DNA of 64,000 bases from Adiantum capillus-veneris (GCA_014529385.2 CM043953.1:79472338-79536337), one strand, 5' to 3'; counted from the first letter of the stretch, positions 1 through 10,949 are shown. A program made the numbers and translations. Notes: generated by a model from the sequence alone, not told the origin.

Positions 1-2035
1 CATTTGAAATAACGTGTCAATGGAAATGCCACACATCACCCTTTGCATTGCGAGTTGTTGGCTCTTGGTTTTTCACTACTAAATGAAGTTTTTTCTAGTG
101 CATATAGTCAACTTTGTTAATGTAGGTGGAGTGATATACTCTCCCTCGCTTTGTTAGCTTCACATCTTTCATACCGTGAGGTTTAGATAGAAAACCTATG
201 GATGGTTTGCAAGGTACATCTTTCTCATTGGTTGACCTTTTTTTGTCCCGTTGGATTTTCACATTGCCCCCATGTAGACCAATATCTGAAAAAACTAGTT
301 CCAAACCCTCTAGAGCAACCTGTCGTGCTGACTTTTTGATTTTCCAAGCAAACCCAATGTACAAATATACCAACTTCTCTACAACTCAGCAGAGACCATG
401 CATTGTACAATGGACATTAGCAAGTGGTATATCCAGAACTAATCGAAAATTACAGTCTTGATTGTGATGAGTAGGAGCCTTTCTCCACCACTTTGGATCC
501 AACACCTTTCCATGCAATACAAGCATGGAGACTTTGCCATGACACCCATTCCACAATTATACATACACTTCAGTGTTTTGAGGTCACCTGCAAGATGCCA
601 TTGAACTTGAAAGTCTCCTCTCCCATCTACAGCCAGTACCTCTCTTTGATTCATTTGCCTATCAATGGTATCTGGAATAGGGGTTTGATGGAACACCCAA
701 AATAAAATGTCATGGTCTTCTTTCTTTACCTGCAAGATTAATCTTTACAACATACAAAAAATAAATCTAAAATTTAGGTACAACAGAGGGCTTGCTAGAG
801 ATGCAAAATTGAAAATAGCTGGATTACCTAAAATTCGCCAAGCCACCATATGTTTGTTTTTGATTGAACATTGAAGTATGAAGGGTCATCAGTGGGACAT
901 TTAGAAAGATCCCTATTCATTAATGACTCACTCTATCTTCTTCTATTTAAGAATCTCACACTCATCTAGCTTCAAAACAAAATGTAGAACGCCATTTGTC
1001 TCTTTGGATGTGATATTGTAGAACTCTACCATTCTAGTTTGCAACAAAGTCAGGTCCATGAAGGTATTGTTGTACTCATCATAAGTGACAGTAGTTCCCT
1101 GTGAGCTATAAATATCTTGAATATGAAATGGACATCCAATGAAGTCAGTTTGTTTATTATTGAGCTAGAGTCTTTCCCTCCAAACACTTGCAGATGTTGG
1201 TAAAAGCTTAGACTTTATTCCCTTCTTCACAAACATGGAAGAGATAGATTGCTGAATAGCTAAGTAACCTCTTTTACTAATGCCAAGGGAGTCCAATGTA
1301 CCCTATAATTGCTTGGCAGGCACTGCATTCTTTGAAATGAATCTGTCAATGACACCCCATTGCAAAACCTTAAACTTTGTCATGCATTATATCCTTTACA
1401 AGACCACTAGTTATCAATGGCTTTAACTGCTTCCTACATTGACCTTCGGGTCTATGTTTTCTTTGTCTAGATAGATAGAATCTCTACAAAGAAATCATAA
1501 CTAACGCAAGCTAAAACTTAGATAATATCAGACAGTTTACAATGCTCACTCAATGCTTGGATTATTTTCTTAAGGCCGCCAAAGCCTACCTTCAATGTTT
1601 CAAGATTCCGTAGTTTCTTCTTTCGCACACGAGTGCCTAACATTGTCTCTTTGTTTTGTAATGTCCGTACCTTTGTTCACAAGACCTGTGATTCTTGTGT
1701 GCACTGCATTACAGTCTTTTGGTCCTCATAATGCAAGTTAGAAAGTCTCTGAATCTCATTTGCTTAGTGCTTCACCATGTCTTTATAATTTTTTGATTTG
1801 CTGTTTAGAGCTTTACAATAGCCAAGCAATCCATTCTCTTCATTACCTGCAAAGGTCAATAAGTTAGTGGGATTTGAAAATGCAGGGAAAGCATTGGTCA
1901 TGGGATTCGATGGATAGAGTGAGCCTTTTGTCCAAATATCTAAATGTTTTGCTCCCTCTGCTCTGAGTCTCTCTGTCATGATTGGTGTCACTTTGATGTT
2001 AGTTTTGCCTCGCTTACACTGTGGTGTATATTGGG
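1..2035 (-). pseudogene. Gene 1, copy A, distal part: degraded DDE-transposase-like gene (N-domain to C-terminal region)
   Basis: Read on the minus strand from 2035 down to the window edge, this is the same gene as the one at 35.76-38.44 kb. Shared blocks in order: a domain with DIWTKGSLYP and NGLLGYCK (1991-1764); a charged coiled-coil-like stretch broken by TAA and TGA; a block with LGISKRGYLAI (about 1290-1250); a block with NNTFMDL and LKLDECEILK (about 1050-950, Asp codon 966-964); then WHLAGDLKTLKCMYN followed by a CLYC pair (ORF 735-439, Asp codon 585-583). The Asp in LKLDE and the Asp in GDLKT are candidates for the first two acidic residues of an RNase H-fold transposase; this is inference from motif order. 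Several in-frame stops make it a pseudogene. Its 5' end continues beyond the retrotransposon at 10950-11022, and its 3' end leaves the window. I cannot name a known superfamily with confidence. Confidence 0.7.
2031..2035. repeat. Target-site duplication, left copy (TTGGG)
   Basis: TTGGG directly precedes the TGTCA start of the 5' LTR and is repeated exactly after the 3' LTR. Five bases is the usual Ty3 integrase stagger. Confidence 0.95.
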
Positions 2036-3627
2036 TGTCATAATAATCAATATCTAATTCTCCTAAATGATTTTCTCATATTAAACTGATCATTTAATGT
2101 GGGGAAGTGCCAAGGGAGAAAAAGCTAGAATATGGGTTAAGTTAGCAGACCGGCCACAGTAGGGATCCAAAGGAGGGAAAATAGGGATCCAAAGGGGGGG
2201 CCATCTGCAAAAGAGCCATGTGAAACAATGGGCCAAAAAGACCCTAAGGTTCAGCCCATTAAGACTTCCAAAATGCTAAGGTTCCAAAATTCAAAGGTTG
2301 TGTCCAAAGGTCAACCCTAGGGAAAATTGGATGCTTAGTGTGTGCCCTAAAAGTCTTTGCATATCCCTACATGGGAGGGGGCGAGCCCCAAAGCTAGGGG
2401 ATGAGAGAGAAAGCCACACACACACACACACAGGCTCCCTTTACACAAAGGGAATGAGGGACACATGTCAGCTCCCTAGGCCAGATGCCCACAAGGTGTG
2501 CCCAATTCCTATTGGAAGACCCTTGAAGTGGACCAATGAGAATTAAGCTAGAGTAAATCTAGTTTAATTAATTTAAAAACATTTAATAAAAGAAACCAAT
2601 AAGAATTAAGTGTCCTAGAAGACTATCGGGCAGTCTCCCAAGGGGTCCAATGAGCATTCAGGAGCCCCATGGCTTGCCTGATTCCTATTGGCCAGGAGGC
2701 AAAGGGGTCCAATGAGAGTTTAGTTTAATTATTTAATTACCTAAAGCTCTCACAAAAGGGGAAAGGGGGACACATGTCAGAAGGCTATCACTTATGCTGC
2801 TTAATCCCTATTGGCTTGACCTGGGGAGGTCCAATGAGGCAAAAGCCAGACTTACTTAGCAGCTAGGGCTCGCCCAAGAGAGGGGGGGGGCTGATTTTTG
2901 CTTGGCATTGACACACACACTCTCACACTTGACCATGTGTGAAGGGAAAATACTCTATCTCCTCCCAAGCTTTAATGGAGAGCTCATCACCTACTCCAAG
3001 CTTGTGAGATAGAAGCCTACATCAACACTCTCTTGGCATGTGGATGTAAATCCAACCAAGAGCCAAGCTTCAATGCATGCTCATCTTCTCTACCAAGCTA
3101 ATTACTAAGCTAAGCTATGCTAATATGAGTGATTATGTGAGGAGATGTACTTCTTTCTCGTAAGATACTTCTTTTTCCTCTCAATCTACTCTCATACCCT
3201 GCTAGCTCTCACCATCTTCGAAGGTGTGTGAGGTCTTGGGTTTGAGAACGGGGATAATTCAAGTTGTGTTTGATTAAGTGTTTTGCTTGGTGTATGAAGC
3301 TTCCATCTTCATTGCACTAGCTAGTCTTGAAGGAACACAAAGAATTGTATTGTACAATGTCTCTCTTGATGGGAGAAACCATAATACAAAGCCTTTTGGA
3401 GGGGGGACCGGCTCCATGCAAATCCGGTCCTCAACTGTTGTCAATAGCTTAATTGCTCTCTCTTTTGAAAGTATTGTCGATGCTATCTAACTAGGTGTTA
3501 TGCTTTTTGTTGCTCTCTCCACCCAAGCACTCTTGTAGTTCTCATTAGAAATCAACTCTAATGAAATGCCCACTATGTTCATGCTAAATTCCGCTACACA
3601 AAAGATTTTAGGCCATTAAATGTTACA
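2036..3627 (+). repeat. 5' LTR of chromovirus
   Basis: 1,592 bp, TGTCA...TTACA. It differs from the 3' LTR at three transitions (C2627/T9943, T3047/C10364, G3538/A10855) and by one G in a poly-G run near 2882. The upstream half holds four ATTGG/CCAAT-type motifs in head-to-head pairs and a repeated GGGACACATGTCAG-type motif (about 2458 and 2767). I see no convincing TATA box. Short ORFs inside the LTR (2298-2546, 3278-3490) are the same in both LTRs simply because the LTRs are copies. Confidence 0.97.
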
Positions 3628-3628
3628 T

Positions 3629-3640
3629 TGGTATCAGAGC
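3629..3640 (+). other. Primer-binding site, initiator tRNA-Met
   Basis: TGGTATCAGAGC is complementary to the 3' end of plant initiator methionyl-tRNA and starts one base after the LTR. It primes minus-strand DNA synthesis. Confidence 0.93.
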
Positions 3641-4044
3641 TCAAGGTTTCTCTTTTCTTACTCAAGAAGGGAGGTCCTCAAGCTAGCTACAAATGGTTGG
3701 TATTATTAATTGCCTGTGAGTAAGTAGAATAGGGATTTTTCAGCCTTGCAGTGCGCCTGCCTTTGTGCAGTTAACGGGGCATCACCGTCGAGAGCTATGG
3801 TCTTAATAGTGGAGTCCTACGGGGCTTGCCTACGGCTTAACCACTATTGAACTATTAGAAGCTTGACAGGAGCCGGTGCTGTTTTGGTGTCGAAAGACCC
3901 TCTCTTCTATTCCTTGCAATTAATGGTATTCGAGCCGCGGGTACAGTAGCTTGAGTGCTTTTTCTAAAGGGGTAAAGAGGAGTAGCAACTAGGGCTTGAA
4001 GTGCCAAAGTACACCTAAAAAGTTTACACCTAAAAGTTGTTAGA
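3641..4044 (+). other. Retrotransposon leader with a predicted stem (3805-3848)
   Basis: Untranslated leader of about 400 nt between the primer site and the Gag start. AATAGTGG at 3805-3812 pairs with CCACTATT at 3841-3848, closing a GC-rich loop that contains a CCTACGG / CCTACGG repeat. Such leaders carry packaging or dimerisation signals in retroelements; that role here is inference. Confidence 0.5.
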
Positions 4045-7000
4045 ATGGCTGACAATATTAAAGAGAGTGAAATTAATGTTGATAACTTCGATTTTGCTCA
4101 TGAGCAAGCTACTAATGATGCTTCAATGCTTGTTAATTATCTTGTTTCTAGGCTTCAACAAGCCATGGGCAATCCATCTCTCCAAAGTGAAGTGCAACGG
4201 CAGCTCCGTGCTCACGGGATTCTCCAAGCTCATCACCATGACGAGAGAACACCTAGGAAGCCTCCTTGTGAGACTACCAAAAGAGGTCTCTCTCCGATTC
4301 GGGAAGAAGAAGAGAATCCATATGAAGGGCTCAAGAACTTACTTCTTGATGATGCATCTCCTTCCCAAAGGAGAACTCAAGAGCCTCCACCGAAGGAACG
4401 AGAAAGAAGCGAGTCTCCCGCCACCTCGGCGGAGATGGCTCCACGAAGACGGCGGGCTAAACGCTCTCCATCACCACCAAAGCGGAGAAGACCATCACAC
4501 TCTTCTCCACGCCATAATTCAAAGAGGGATGATAAAAAGCAAGAGAAGAAAAAGGCGAGAAAGAGGACACCCTCTTCTCCATCTTCTTCATCCTCTTCCT
4601 CTTATGAAAGCTATGGTGAAGACGACAAAGATCAAGACAAGAAAAAGGCGAGAAAGAGGTCACCCTCTTCTCCACCTTCTTCAAATTCTTCATCTTCTGA
4701 AGAAAGTGATGGTGCAACTTTTGAACCATCAAAAAGAAGAGGCCATAGAAAATCCTATGCCGCATGGAAGAGGTCGTCCAAGCTGAAGAAATTCAAAGAG
4801 GGAGGGAAGAGCATCTCTTTCCTTACCTATGATGGCACCTTCGGTGCTACAGACAAAGTTTTGGCCTTTATCCAGCAATTCGATGCGGCGTTTGGAGATG
4901 AGGGCTTCACGGAGTCCTCTAAGCTACGCCATGTAGCTATGCACTTTCAAAAGTCCGCCAGACAATGGTGGTCTAGCCTACGAGCCAACGGTGAAGCTCC
5001 ACGAACATGGAAGGCTTTAAGAGCTTCCATTATGAAGCAGTTTTTGGCCACCGATGCCAAAGACAAAGTACTCACCGAATGGCGAAGCTTAAAGCTCTCT
5101 CCCAATGAATCCATCCACAAATATGTAGACAAGTTTTGGGACCTACAACTCAAAGCCACTGTCTTCAAAAAGTTGGATTTTGGAGAGCAAAAGCAACAAT
5201 TTTGTGCGGGCTTAACCGAAGAAATGGCGGAGTATGTCAACTCCCAAAGGCCACGTACCATATCGGCGGTAATACACCATACTATGGTGGCCTCGCGAAT
5301 CAATTTCCAAACGGGGGGTAAAAGAAATAATAAGCCCCCGGAAAACAAGGGTTCCAATGAGCCTAAGGGGAAGGACAATGTCCAAAAGTCTCCTAAGGGC
5401 AATTCCAACAAAGCTAAAGAGAAGGGAGTTTACAAAGGAAAGAATAAACTCTCTCCTGAAGAGCTTGAGCGTTATCGTAAAGATAACCGGTGTTTCAAGT
5501 GCGGCGAACAAGGGCATGCGTACCGCGCTTGTCCCCAAAAGAACAACCGCCAAGATCCTCCTAGAGCTTCTTTGGTTGAAATCCAAGAGGAGGAGATTCA
5601 CCAAACTCACCACAAAGGATCTCCTCTATGCCATGCTTGGGGAAAGGTAAGAGAACATGATGCTTTTATTCTCTTTGACCCTGGTTCTACTCACAATTTT
5701 ATATCTATGGAGTTAGCCACCAAGCTAGGCATACAATCCTACGAGATGGGAGATATCCTACCCGCAGACAGTGCCTTCAAGGGGCAAGAAGCTTCAGTCA
5801 CTCCCTTAATCGGGAAATTGAGGCTTCATGTCCAAGGCTATGTGGACAAAGAGGACTTCTTTATCTCTCCTCTCAAGCATGAGGATGTAATCCTAGGGGC
5901 ACCATGGTTTGACCGTCTGGCTGCCCATGTTAAATTTCCTGAAAGGAGAATCTCCTTTAAGTTCAGGGAAAAGGACATGTATATAGATGCTAGGGAGATG
6001 GGTAACACCATCCCCATTGTACATACACCAGCTTTCAACAAGTCAATAAAGAGCTCTATTTCCGTGTACATGATTTTTGTTAAAGATTCTCAAAATGAAC
6101 CTAATGCTTTAGCAAAAAAAAATAAAAGCAACCAAAAGGAATTAGAGTTATCCAATTTTCTCAAGGGGTTTCAAGATGTCTTTATTGACGACATCCCTTG
6201 TGAGCTACCTCCTAAACGAGGTAATGACGACCATGCAATTGAACTTCTTCCAGGAAGTTCACCGCCTAACAAACCTCCTTATAGAGTTTCTCAAGCTCAA
6301 CAAGAGGAGATTATGCGGCAAGTGCATGAGTTAATTGAGAAGGGCATGGTTAGGCCTAGCTCATCTCCATTTTGCTCACCTGTGCTATTAGTGCAAAAGA
6401 AAGACGGCACATATCGTATGTGTGTCGACTATAGAGCACTAAATAGGATCACTATCAAGAATAGGTTTCCCGTTCCACGGGTAGAAGACCTATTTGATAA
6501 GCTACAAGGATCGACCTACTTCAGTAGGATTGACCTAAAAAGTGGCTATCATCAAATAAGGATAGTTGATCAAGACATTGTAAAGACCGCATTTCGTACT
6601 ACATTTGGTCTTTACGAATACATTGTCATGCCTTTTGGCTTGACTAATGCACCAGCCACATTTAACCGCTTGATGGAGAAGCTGTTCAGACCTCATCGAA
6701 CCTTCACTGGAGTGTTCTTTGATGATATTATCATCTACTCTAATTCATTAGAGGAACACAAGCAACACCTCCAGGTAATATTTCAAGTTTTAAGAGAGAA
6801 TAAACTTTATGTTAATCGAAAGAAAAGTGAATTTTTCTTGCAAGAGATTCAATATTTAGGTCACATTATCTCTCAAGATGGAATCCAAATGGATCCATCC
6901 AAGTTAGAGGTAATAAAAGGATGGCCTAAACCAAGGAATCTTCATGAACTAAGAAGCTTTATAGGTATGTGTGCATACTATAGACGCTTCATAGAAAAGT

Positions 7001-8994
7001 TCTCACAAATTGCGGGACCATTACATGACCTAACAAAGAAAAATGTTAGGTATACGTGGTCTGCTAAGGAGAACAATGCTTTCGAAAAGCTTAAAGAAAA
7101 GCTTATCTCTCAACCTGTGCTTACACTACCGGATCTCTCAAAACCATTTGAGGTCCAATGTGATGCTTGTGGTGATTGCCTTGGGGCTGTTCTGCTCCAA
7201 GAAGGGCACGCCATAGGCTATGAGAGTCAAAGGCTCGACCCTGTTGAGCAAGCTCTAGGCATATACGAAAAAGAACTCCTTGCAGTTCTACATGCCTTAG
7301 ACTCATGGAAGCACTATTTATTGGGGACTCCTTTCATTCTGCGAACGGATCACCAAAGTCTTAAGTACTTCATGACGCAGACCAAGCTCTCCGACAAACA
7401 AATGAGGTGGGCAAATTTCCTTTCGCAATTTCATTTTCATATTGCTCACATTGCTGGCAAGCATAATCAAGTAGCCGATGCACTCTCAAGACGACCGAGA
7501 GTGAATGCGGTTTCCATAGCAACTCACAATGATCTATCTTTAATGATAGATGAGTATGCTATTGATCCCGATTTTAGAGATGTGATTTCAGCCCTTGCAT
7601 TAGGGAAGAAAGAAGAACCATTTACTTTACAAGATGGTTATCTTCTCTATGGCAATAGACTATGCGTTACTAACTCACTACGTGAGAAAGTAATGTATGA
7701 ATCTCATGCTCCCCCATATGCGGGGCATAGAGGGATTCAGTCTACCCTAAAGGGAATTGAAACATATTTCTATTGGCCTACCATGAAAGTGAACATACAT
7801 GAGTATGTTTCCAAATGTGTGGTATGTCAAAAGACAAAATTTGATAGAGGGAAGCAACTTGGATTGCTTCAACCCTTGCCAATCCCTAATTCACCGTGGG
7901 AGAGCATATCCATGGATTTTATCTTTGGATTGCCTAAGTCTATCCATGGGAATACGGGAATATGGACGATAGTAGACAGGTTCAGTAAACAAGCTCATTT
8001 TATACCTGTCAAAAAGACTATCAAAGCCCATCAAATGGCAACCCTCTTCATTTCACAAATTTTCAAGTACCATGGCTTGCCAATGTCCATAGTGTCGGAT
8101 AGAGATCCTAGAATGACCAGTAATTTCTGGAAGGGTCTCTTTGAGAATTTAGGAACAAGGCTAAACTTCTCTTCGGCCTATCATCCACAAACTGATGGCC
8201 AAAGTGAAATAGCTAACCTAACTATTCTCGATCTACTAAAAGCCTATGTAACGGAAGTAGATCAAAGATCCCAATGGGAGAAGTACTTACCCTTAGTAGA
8301 GTATGCTTACAATAACACTGTACATACTTCTACAGGAAAAGCACCTTTCGAGGTAATTGAGGGAAGATCAAAAAGTCCCTTGCTACTTAAGGTACATGGG
8401 AAGATCTTCGCTGCAGATGAGTATAGCCGAGACCTACAAGAATCTTTCCAAAAGATTAAGGATGCTATCTCTATCTCACAGCAAAGGCAAAAGGCTGCTG
8501 CTGACAAGCACAGAAGAGCCCAAGCCTTTAAAGAAAACGATTGGGTCTTGTTAAAGTTTCCCAAGGCTCGATTAAGGCACACTACGGGCAAGAATCCTAC
8601 GGGCCACCAAAAGTACTATGCTAAACTAGCGAAAAGGTACTATGGTCCCTTCCAGATTCTTAGGCCAATCAATGAGATGGCCTATCAACTTAAGTTGCCC
8701 AATCATTGGCTCATACACAATGCTTTTCATGTGAGCCTCTTAAAGCCTTACAAAGGAGAGCCACCTCAAGAACCAACTATTGAAGACCCACCGGAGATCG
8801 AGGACCACGAAGAGGTGCTGCAGCCCGAGTCCATTCTCCGACATGAAGACAAGGTATTAAGAGGCGGTAAGACTATCAGACGATATCTTATTAAGTTTAA
8901 GAATTATCCTTTTGAAGATGCTAGATGGATGCAAGGCATACAATTAAAGGATAACCTAAACCTTGTCAATGCTTACAATGCTTCCCAAGAGTAA
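4045..8994 (+). CDS. Gag-Pol polyprotein of chromovirus (1649 aa)
   Basis: One uninterrupted frame from MADNIKE to a TAA. In order: an acidic N-terminus; an Arg/Ser-rich region (about residues 115-245) with two similar KKKARKR-SPSS blocks; a Gag capsid-like domain (about 256-400, with RQWWSSLR); a CCHC zinc knuckle C483-C486-H491-C496; an aspartic protease with DPGST at 545; reverse transcriptase with FFDD at 891-894; RNase H with D1040, E1077, D1102 and D1145; integrase with H1221/H1228/C1258/C1261 and D1291-D1352-E1388 (D,D35E spacing); a GPF motif at 1534-1536; and a C-terminal chromodomain about 1594-1645 (W1628). Products would assemble particles, copy the RNA and integrate it, with the chromodomain steering chromatin targeting. 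The start is the first ATG after the leader. All catalytic residues looked for are present. Confidence 0.96.
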   Translation: MADNIKESEINVDNFDFAHEQATNDASMLVNYLVSRLQQAMGNPSLQSEVQRQLRAHGILQAHHHDERTPRKPPCETTKRGLSPIREEEENPYEGLKNLLLDDASPSQRRTQEPPPKERERSESPATSAEMAPRRRRAKRSPSPPKRRRPSHSSPRHNSKRDDKKQEKKKARKRTPSSPSSSSSSSYESYGEDDKDQDKKKARKRSPSSPPSSNSSSSEESDGATFEPSKRRGHRKSYAAWKRSSKLKKFKEGGKSISFLTYDGTFGATDKVLAFIQQFDAAFGDEGFTESSKLRHVAMHFQKSARQWWSSLRANGEAPRTWKALRASIMKQFLATDAKDKVLTEWRSLKLSPNESIHKYVDKFWDLQLKATVFKKLDFGEQKQQFCAGLTEEMAEYVNSQRPRTISAVIHHTMVASRINFQTGGKRNNKPPENKGSNEPKGKDNVQKSPKGNSNKAKEKGVYKGKNKLSPEELERYRKDNRCFKCGEQGHAYRACPQKNNRQDPPRASLVEIQEEEIHQTHHKGSPLCHAWGKVREHDAFILFDPGSTHNFISMELATKLGIQSYEMGDILPADSAFKGQEASVTPLIGKLRLHVQGYVDKEDFFISPLKHEDVILGAPWFDRLAAHVKFPERRISFKFREKDMYIDAREMGNTIPIVHTPAFNKSIKSSISVYMIFVKDSQNEPNALAKKNKSNQKELELSNFLKGFQDVFIDDIPCELPPKRGNDDHAIELLPGSSPPNKPPYRVSQAQQEEIMRQVHELIEKGMVRPSSSPFCSPVLLVQKKDGTYRMCVDYRALNRITIKNRFPVPRVEDLFDKLQGSTYFSRIDLKSGYHQIRIVDQDIVKTAFRTTFGLYEYIVMPFGLTNAPATFNRLMEKLFRPHRTFTGVFFDDIIIYSNSLEEHKQHLQVIFQVLRENKLYVNRKKSEFFLQEIQYLGHIISQDGIQMDPSKLEVIKGWPKPRNLHELRSFIGMCAYYRRFIEKFSQIAGPLHDLTKKNVRYTWSAKENNAFEKLKEKLISQPVLTLPDLSKPFEVQCDACGDCLGAVLLQEGHAIGYESQRLDPVEQALGIYEKELLAVLHALDSWKHYLLGTPFILRTDHQSLKYFMTQTKLSDKQMRWANFLSQFHFHIAHIAGKHNQVADALSRRPRVNAVSIATHNDLSLMIDEYAIDPDFRDVISALALGKKEEPFTLQDGYLLYGNRLCVTNSLREKVMYESHAPPYAGHRGIQSTLKGIETYFYWPTMKVNIHEYVSKCVVCQKTKFDRGKQLGLLQPLPIPNSPWESISMDFIFGLPKSIHGNTGIWTIVDRFSKQAHFIPVKKTIKAHQMATLFISQIFKYHGLPMSIVSDRDPRMTSNFWKGLFENLGTRLNFSSAYHPQTDGQSEIANLTILDLLKAYVTEVDQRSQWEKYLPLVEYAYNNTVHTSTGKAPFEVIEGRSKSPLLLKVHGKIFAADEYSRDLQESFQKIKDAISISQQRQKAAADKHRRAQAFKENDWVLLKFPKARLRHTTGKNPTGHQKYYAKLAKRYYGPFQILRPINEMAYQLKLPNHWLIHNAFHVSLLKPYKGEPPQEPTIEDPPEIEDHEEVLQPESILRHEDKVLRGGKTIRRYLIKFKNYPFEDARWMQGIQLKDNLNLVNAYNASQE

Positions 8995-9351
8995 GCAAAT
9001 GTACAAAATGTTAAAAATGAACAAAAATTTTTGTCTTATAAGACTCCCTTTTTCTTTATTTGTGCACAAAAATGAAGTAGTATGCATGCTTAGATCAAGT
9101 TTGCGGAGACGACGTCTCCCAAACACCAAGTAGAGCTTGTCACTCTACTATGGAAGACTGATAGGACTAATGTGCAGACATGCTTGCGGCAGCCTCAGGC
9201 TCTCAAGCGCCAAATGGACTAGTCATCCATTATGGAATGATGTCGTAGGGTAACATAGGGATCCTCTACCCGCTAAGAAAAGGACTCATGCGTATGCTTT
9301 ATCTTCTCTACACCATAGTCGAGGACGACTATGATTTCAAGAGAGAGGTAA
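8995..9351 (+). other. 3' untranslated region with small hairpin and polypurine tract
   Basis: About 350 nt follow the Gag-Pol stop. GGAGACG (9105-9111) and CGTCTCC (9113-9119) form a perfect 7-bp stem around one base. AAGAGAGAGGTAA at 9339-9351 directly abuts the 3' LTR and is the plus-strand polypurine primer. No further gene is seen. Confidence 0.75.
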
Positions 9352-10944
9352 TGTCATAATAATCAATATCTAATTCTCCTAAATGATTTTCTCATATTAA
9401 ACTGATCATTTAATGTGGGGAAGTGCCAAGGGAGAAAAAGCTAGAATATGGGTTAAGTTAGCAGACCGGCCACAGTAGGGATCCAAAGGAGGGAAAATAG
9501 GGATCCAAAGGGGGGGCCATCTGCAAAAGAGCCATGTGAAACAATGGGCCAAAAAGACCCTAAGGTTCAGCCCATTAAGACTTCCAAAATGCTAAGGTTC
9601 CAAAATTCAAAGGTTGTGTCCAAAGGTCAACCCTAGGGAAAATTGGATGCTTAGTGTGTGCCCTAAAAGTCTTTGCATATCCCTACATGGGAGGGGGCGA
9701 GCCCCAAAGCTAGGGGATGAGAGAGAAAGCCACACACACACACACACAGGCTCCCTTTACACAAAGGGAATGAGGGACACATGTCAGCTCCCTAGGCCAG
9801 ATGCCCACAAGGTGTGCCCAATTCCTATTGGAAGACCCTTGAAGTGGACCAATGAGAATTAAGCTAGAGTAAATCTAGTTTAATTAATTTAAAAACATTT
9901 AATAAAAGAAACCAATAAGAATTAAGTGTCCTAGAAGACTATTGGGCAGTCTCCCAAGGGGTCCAATGAGCATTCAGGAGCCCCATGGCTTGCCTGATTC
10001 CTATTGGCCAGGAGGCAAAGGGGTCCAATGAGAGTTTAGTTTAATTATTTAATTACCTAAAGCTCTCACAAAAGGGGAAAGGGGGACACATGTCAGAAGG
10101 CTATCACTTATGCTGCTTAATCCCTATTGGCTTGACCTGGGGAGGTCCAATGAGGCAAAAGCCAGACTTACTTAGCAGCTAGGGCTCGCCCAAGAGAGGG
10201 GGGGGGGCTGATTTTTGCTTGGCATTGACACACACACTCTCACACTTGACCATGTGTGAAGGGAAAATACTCTATCTCCTCCCAAGCTTTAATGGAGAGC
10301 TCATCACCTACTCCAAGCTTGTGAGATAGAAGCCTACATCAACACTCTCTTGGCATGTGGATGCAAATCCAACCAAGAGCCAAGCTTCAATGCATGCTCA
10401 TCTTCTCTACCAAGCTAATTACTAAGCTAAGCTATGCTAATATGAGTGATTATGTGAGGAGATGTACTTCTTTCTCGTAAGATACTTCTTTTTCCTCTCA
10501 ATCTACTCTCATACCCTGCTAGCTCTCACCATCTTCGAAGGTGTGTGAGGTCTTGGGTTTGAGAACGGGGATAATTCAAGTTGTGTTTGATTAAGTGTTT
10601 TGCTTGGTGTATGAAGCTTCCATCTTCATTGCACTAGCTAGTCTTGAAGGAACACAAAGAATTGTATTGTACAATGTCTCTCTTGATGGGAGAAACCATA
10701 ATACAAAGCCTTTTGGAGGGGGGACCGGCTCCATGCAAATCCGGTCCTCAACTGTTGTCAATAGCTTAATTGCTCTCTCTTTTGAAAGTATTGTCGATGC
10801 TATCTAACTAGGTGTTATGCTTTTTGTTGCTCTCTCCACCCAAGCACTCTTGTAATTCTCATTAGAAATCAACTCTAATGAAATGCCCACTATGTTCATG
10901 CTAAATTCCGCTACACAAAAGATTTTAGGCCATTAAATGTTACA
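9352..10944 (+). repeat. 3' LTR of chromovirus
   Basis: 1,593 bp and nearly identical to the 5' LTR (three transitions, one extra G at about 10198-10207). It ends TTACA, followed by the TTGGG target duplication at 10945-10949. Confidence 0.97.
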
Positions 10945-10949
10945 TTGGG
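10945..10949. repeat. Target-site duplication, right copy (TTGGG)
   Basis: Exact repeat of bases 2031-2035 on the other side of the retrotransposon. Confidence 0.95.

Larger units (their letters stand above)
2036..10944 (+). mobile_element. Full-length Ty3-type chromovirus (LTR retrotransposon), young
   Basis: The element is 8,909 bp long with two LTRs (2036-3627 and 9352-10944), each starting TGTCA and ending TTACA. It is flanked by a perfect 5-bp target duplication TTGGG (2031-2035 and 10945-10949). It has an initiator-Met primer-binding site one base after the 5' LTR, one 1649-codon Gag-Pol frame and a purine-rich tract just before the 3' LTR. All expected parts are present without a stop or frameshift, so it may be a recently active copy. 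The C-terminal chromodomain places it among plant chromoviruses; the lineage cannot be fixed without a tree. Confidence 0.97.

Noticed and set aside
2298-3490. ORFs of 82 and 70 codons inside the 5' LTR, repeated at 9614-9862 and 10595-10807
   Set aside because: They are identical in both LTRs only because the LTRs are recent copies. They show no motif, and one runs through a (CA)n tract.
4037-4786. 249-codon ORF overlapping the start of Gag-Pol in another frame
   Set aside because: Its Arg/Lys/His/Leu-rich composition is what the Arg/Ser-rich Gag region gives when read one frame off. The Gag frame is the continuous one.
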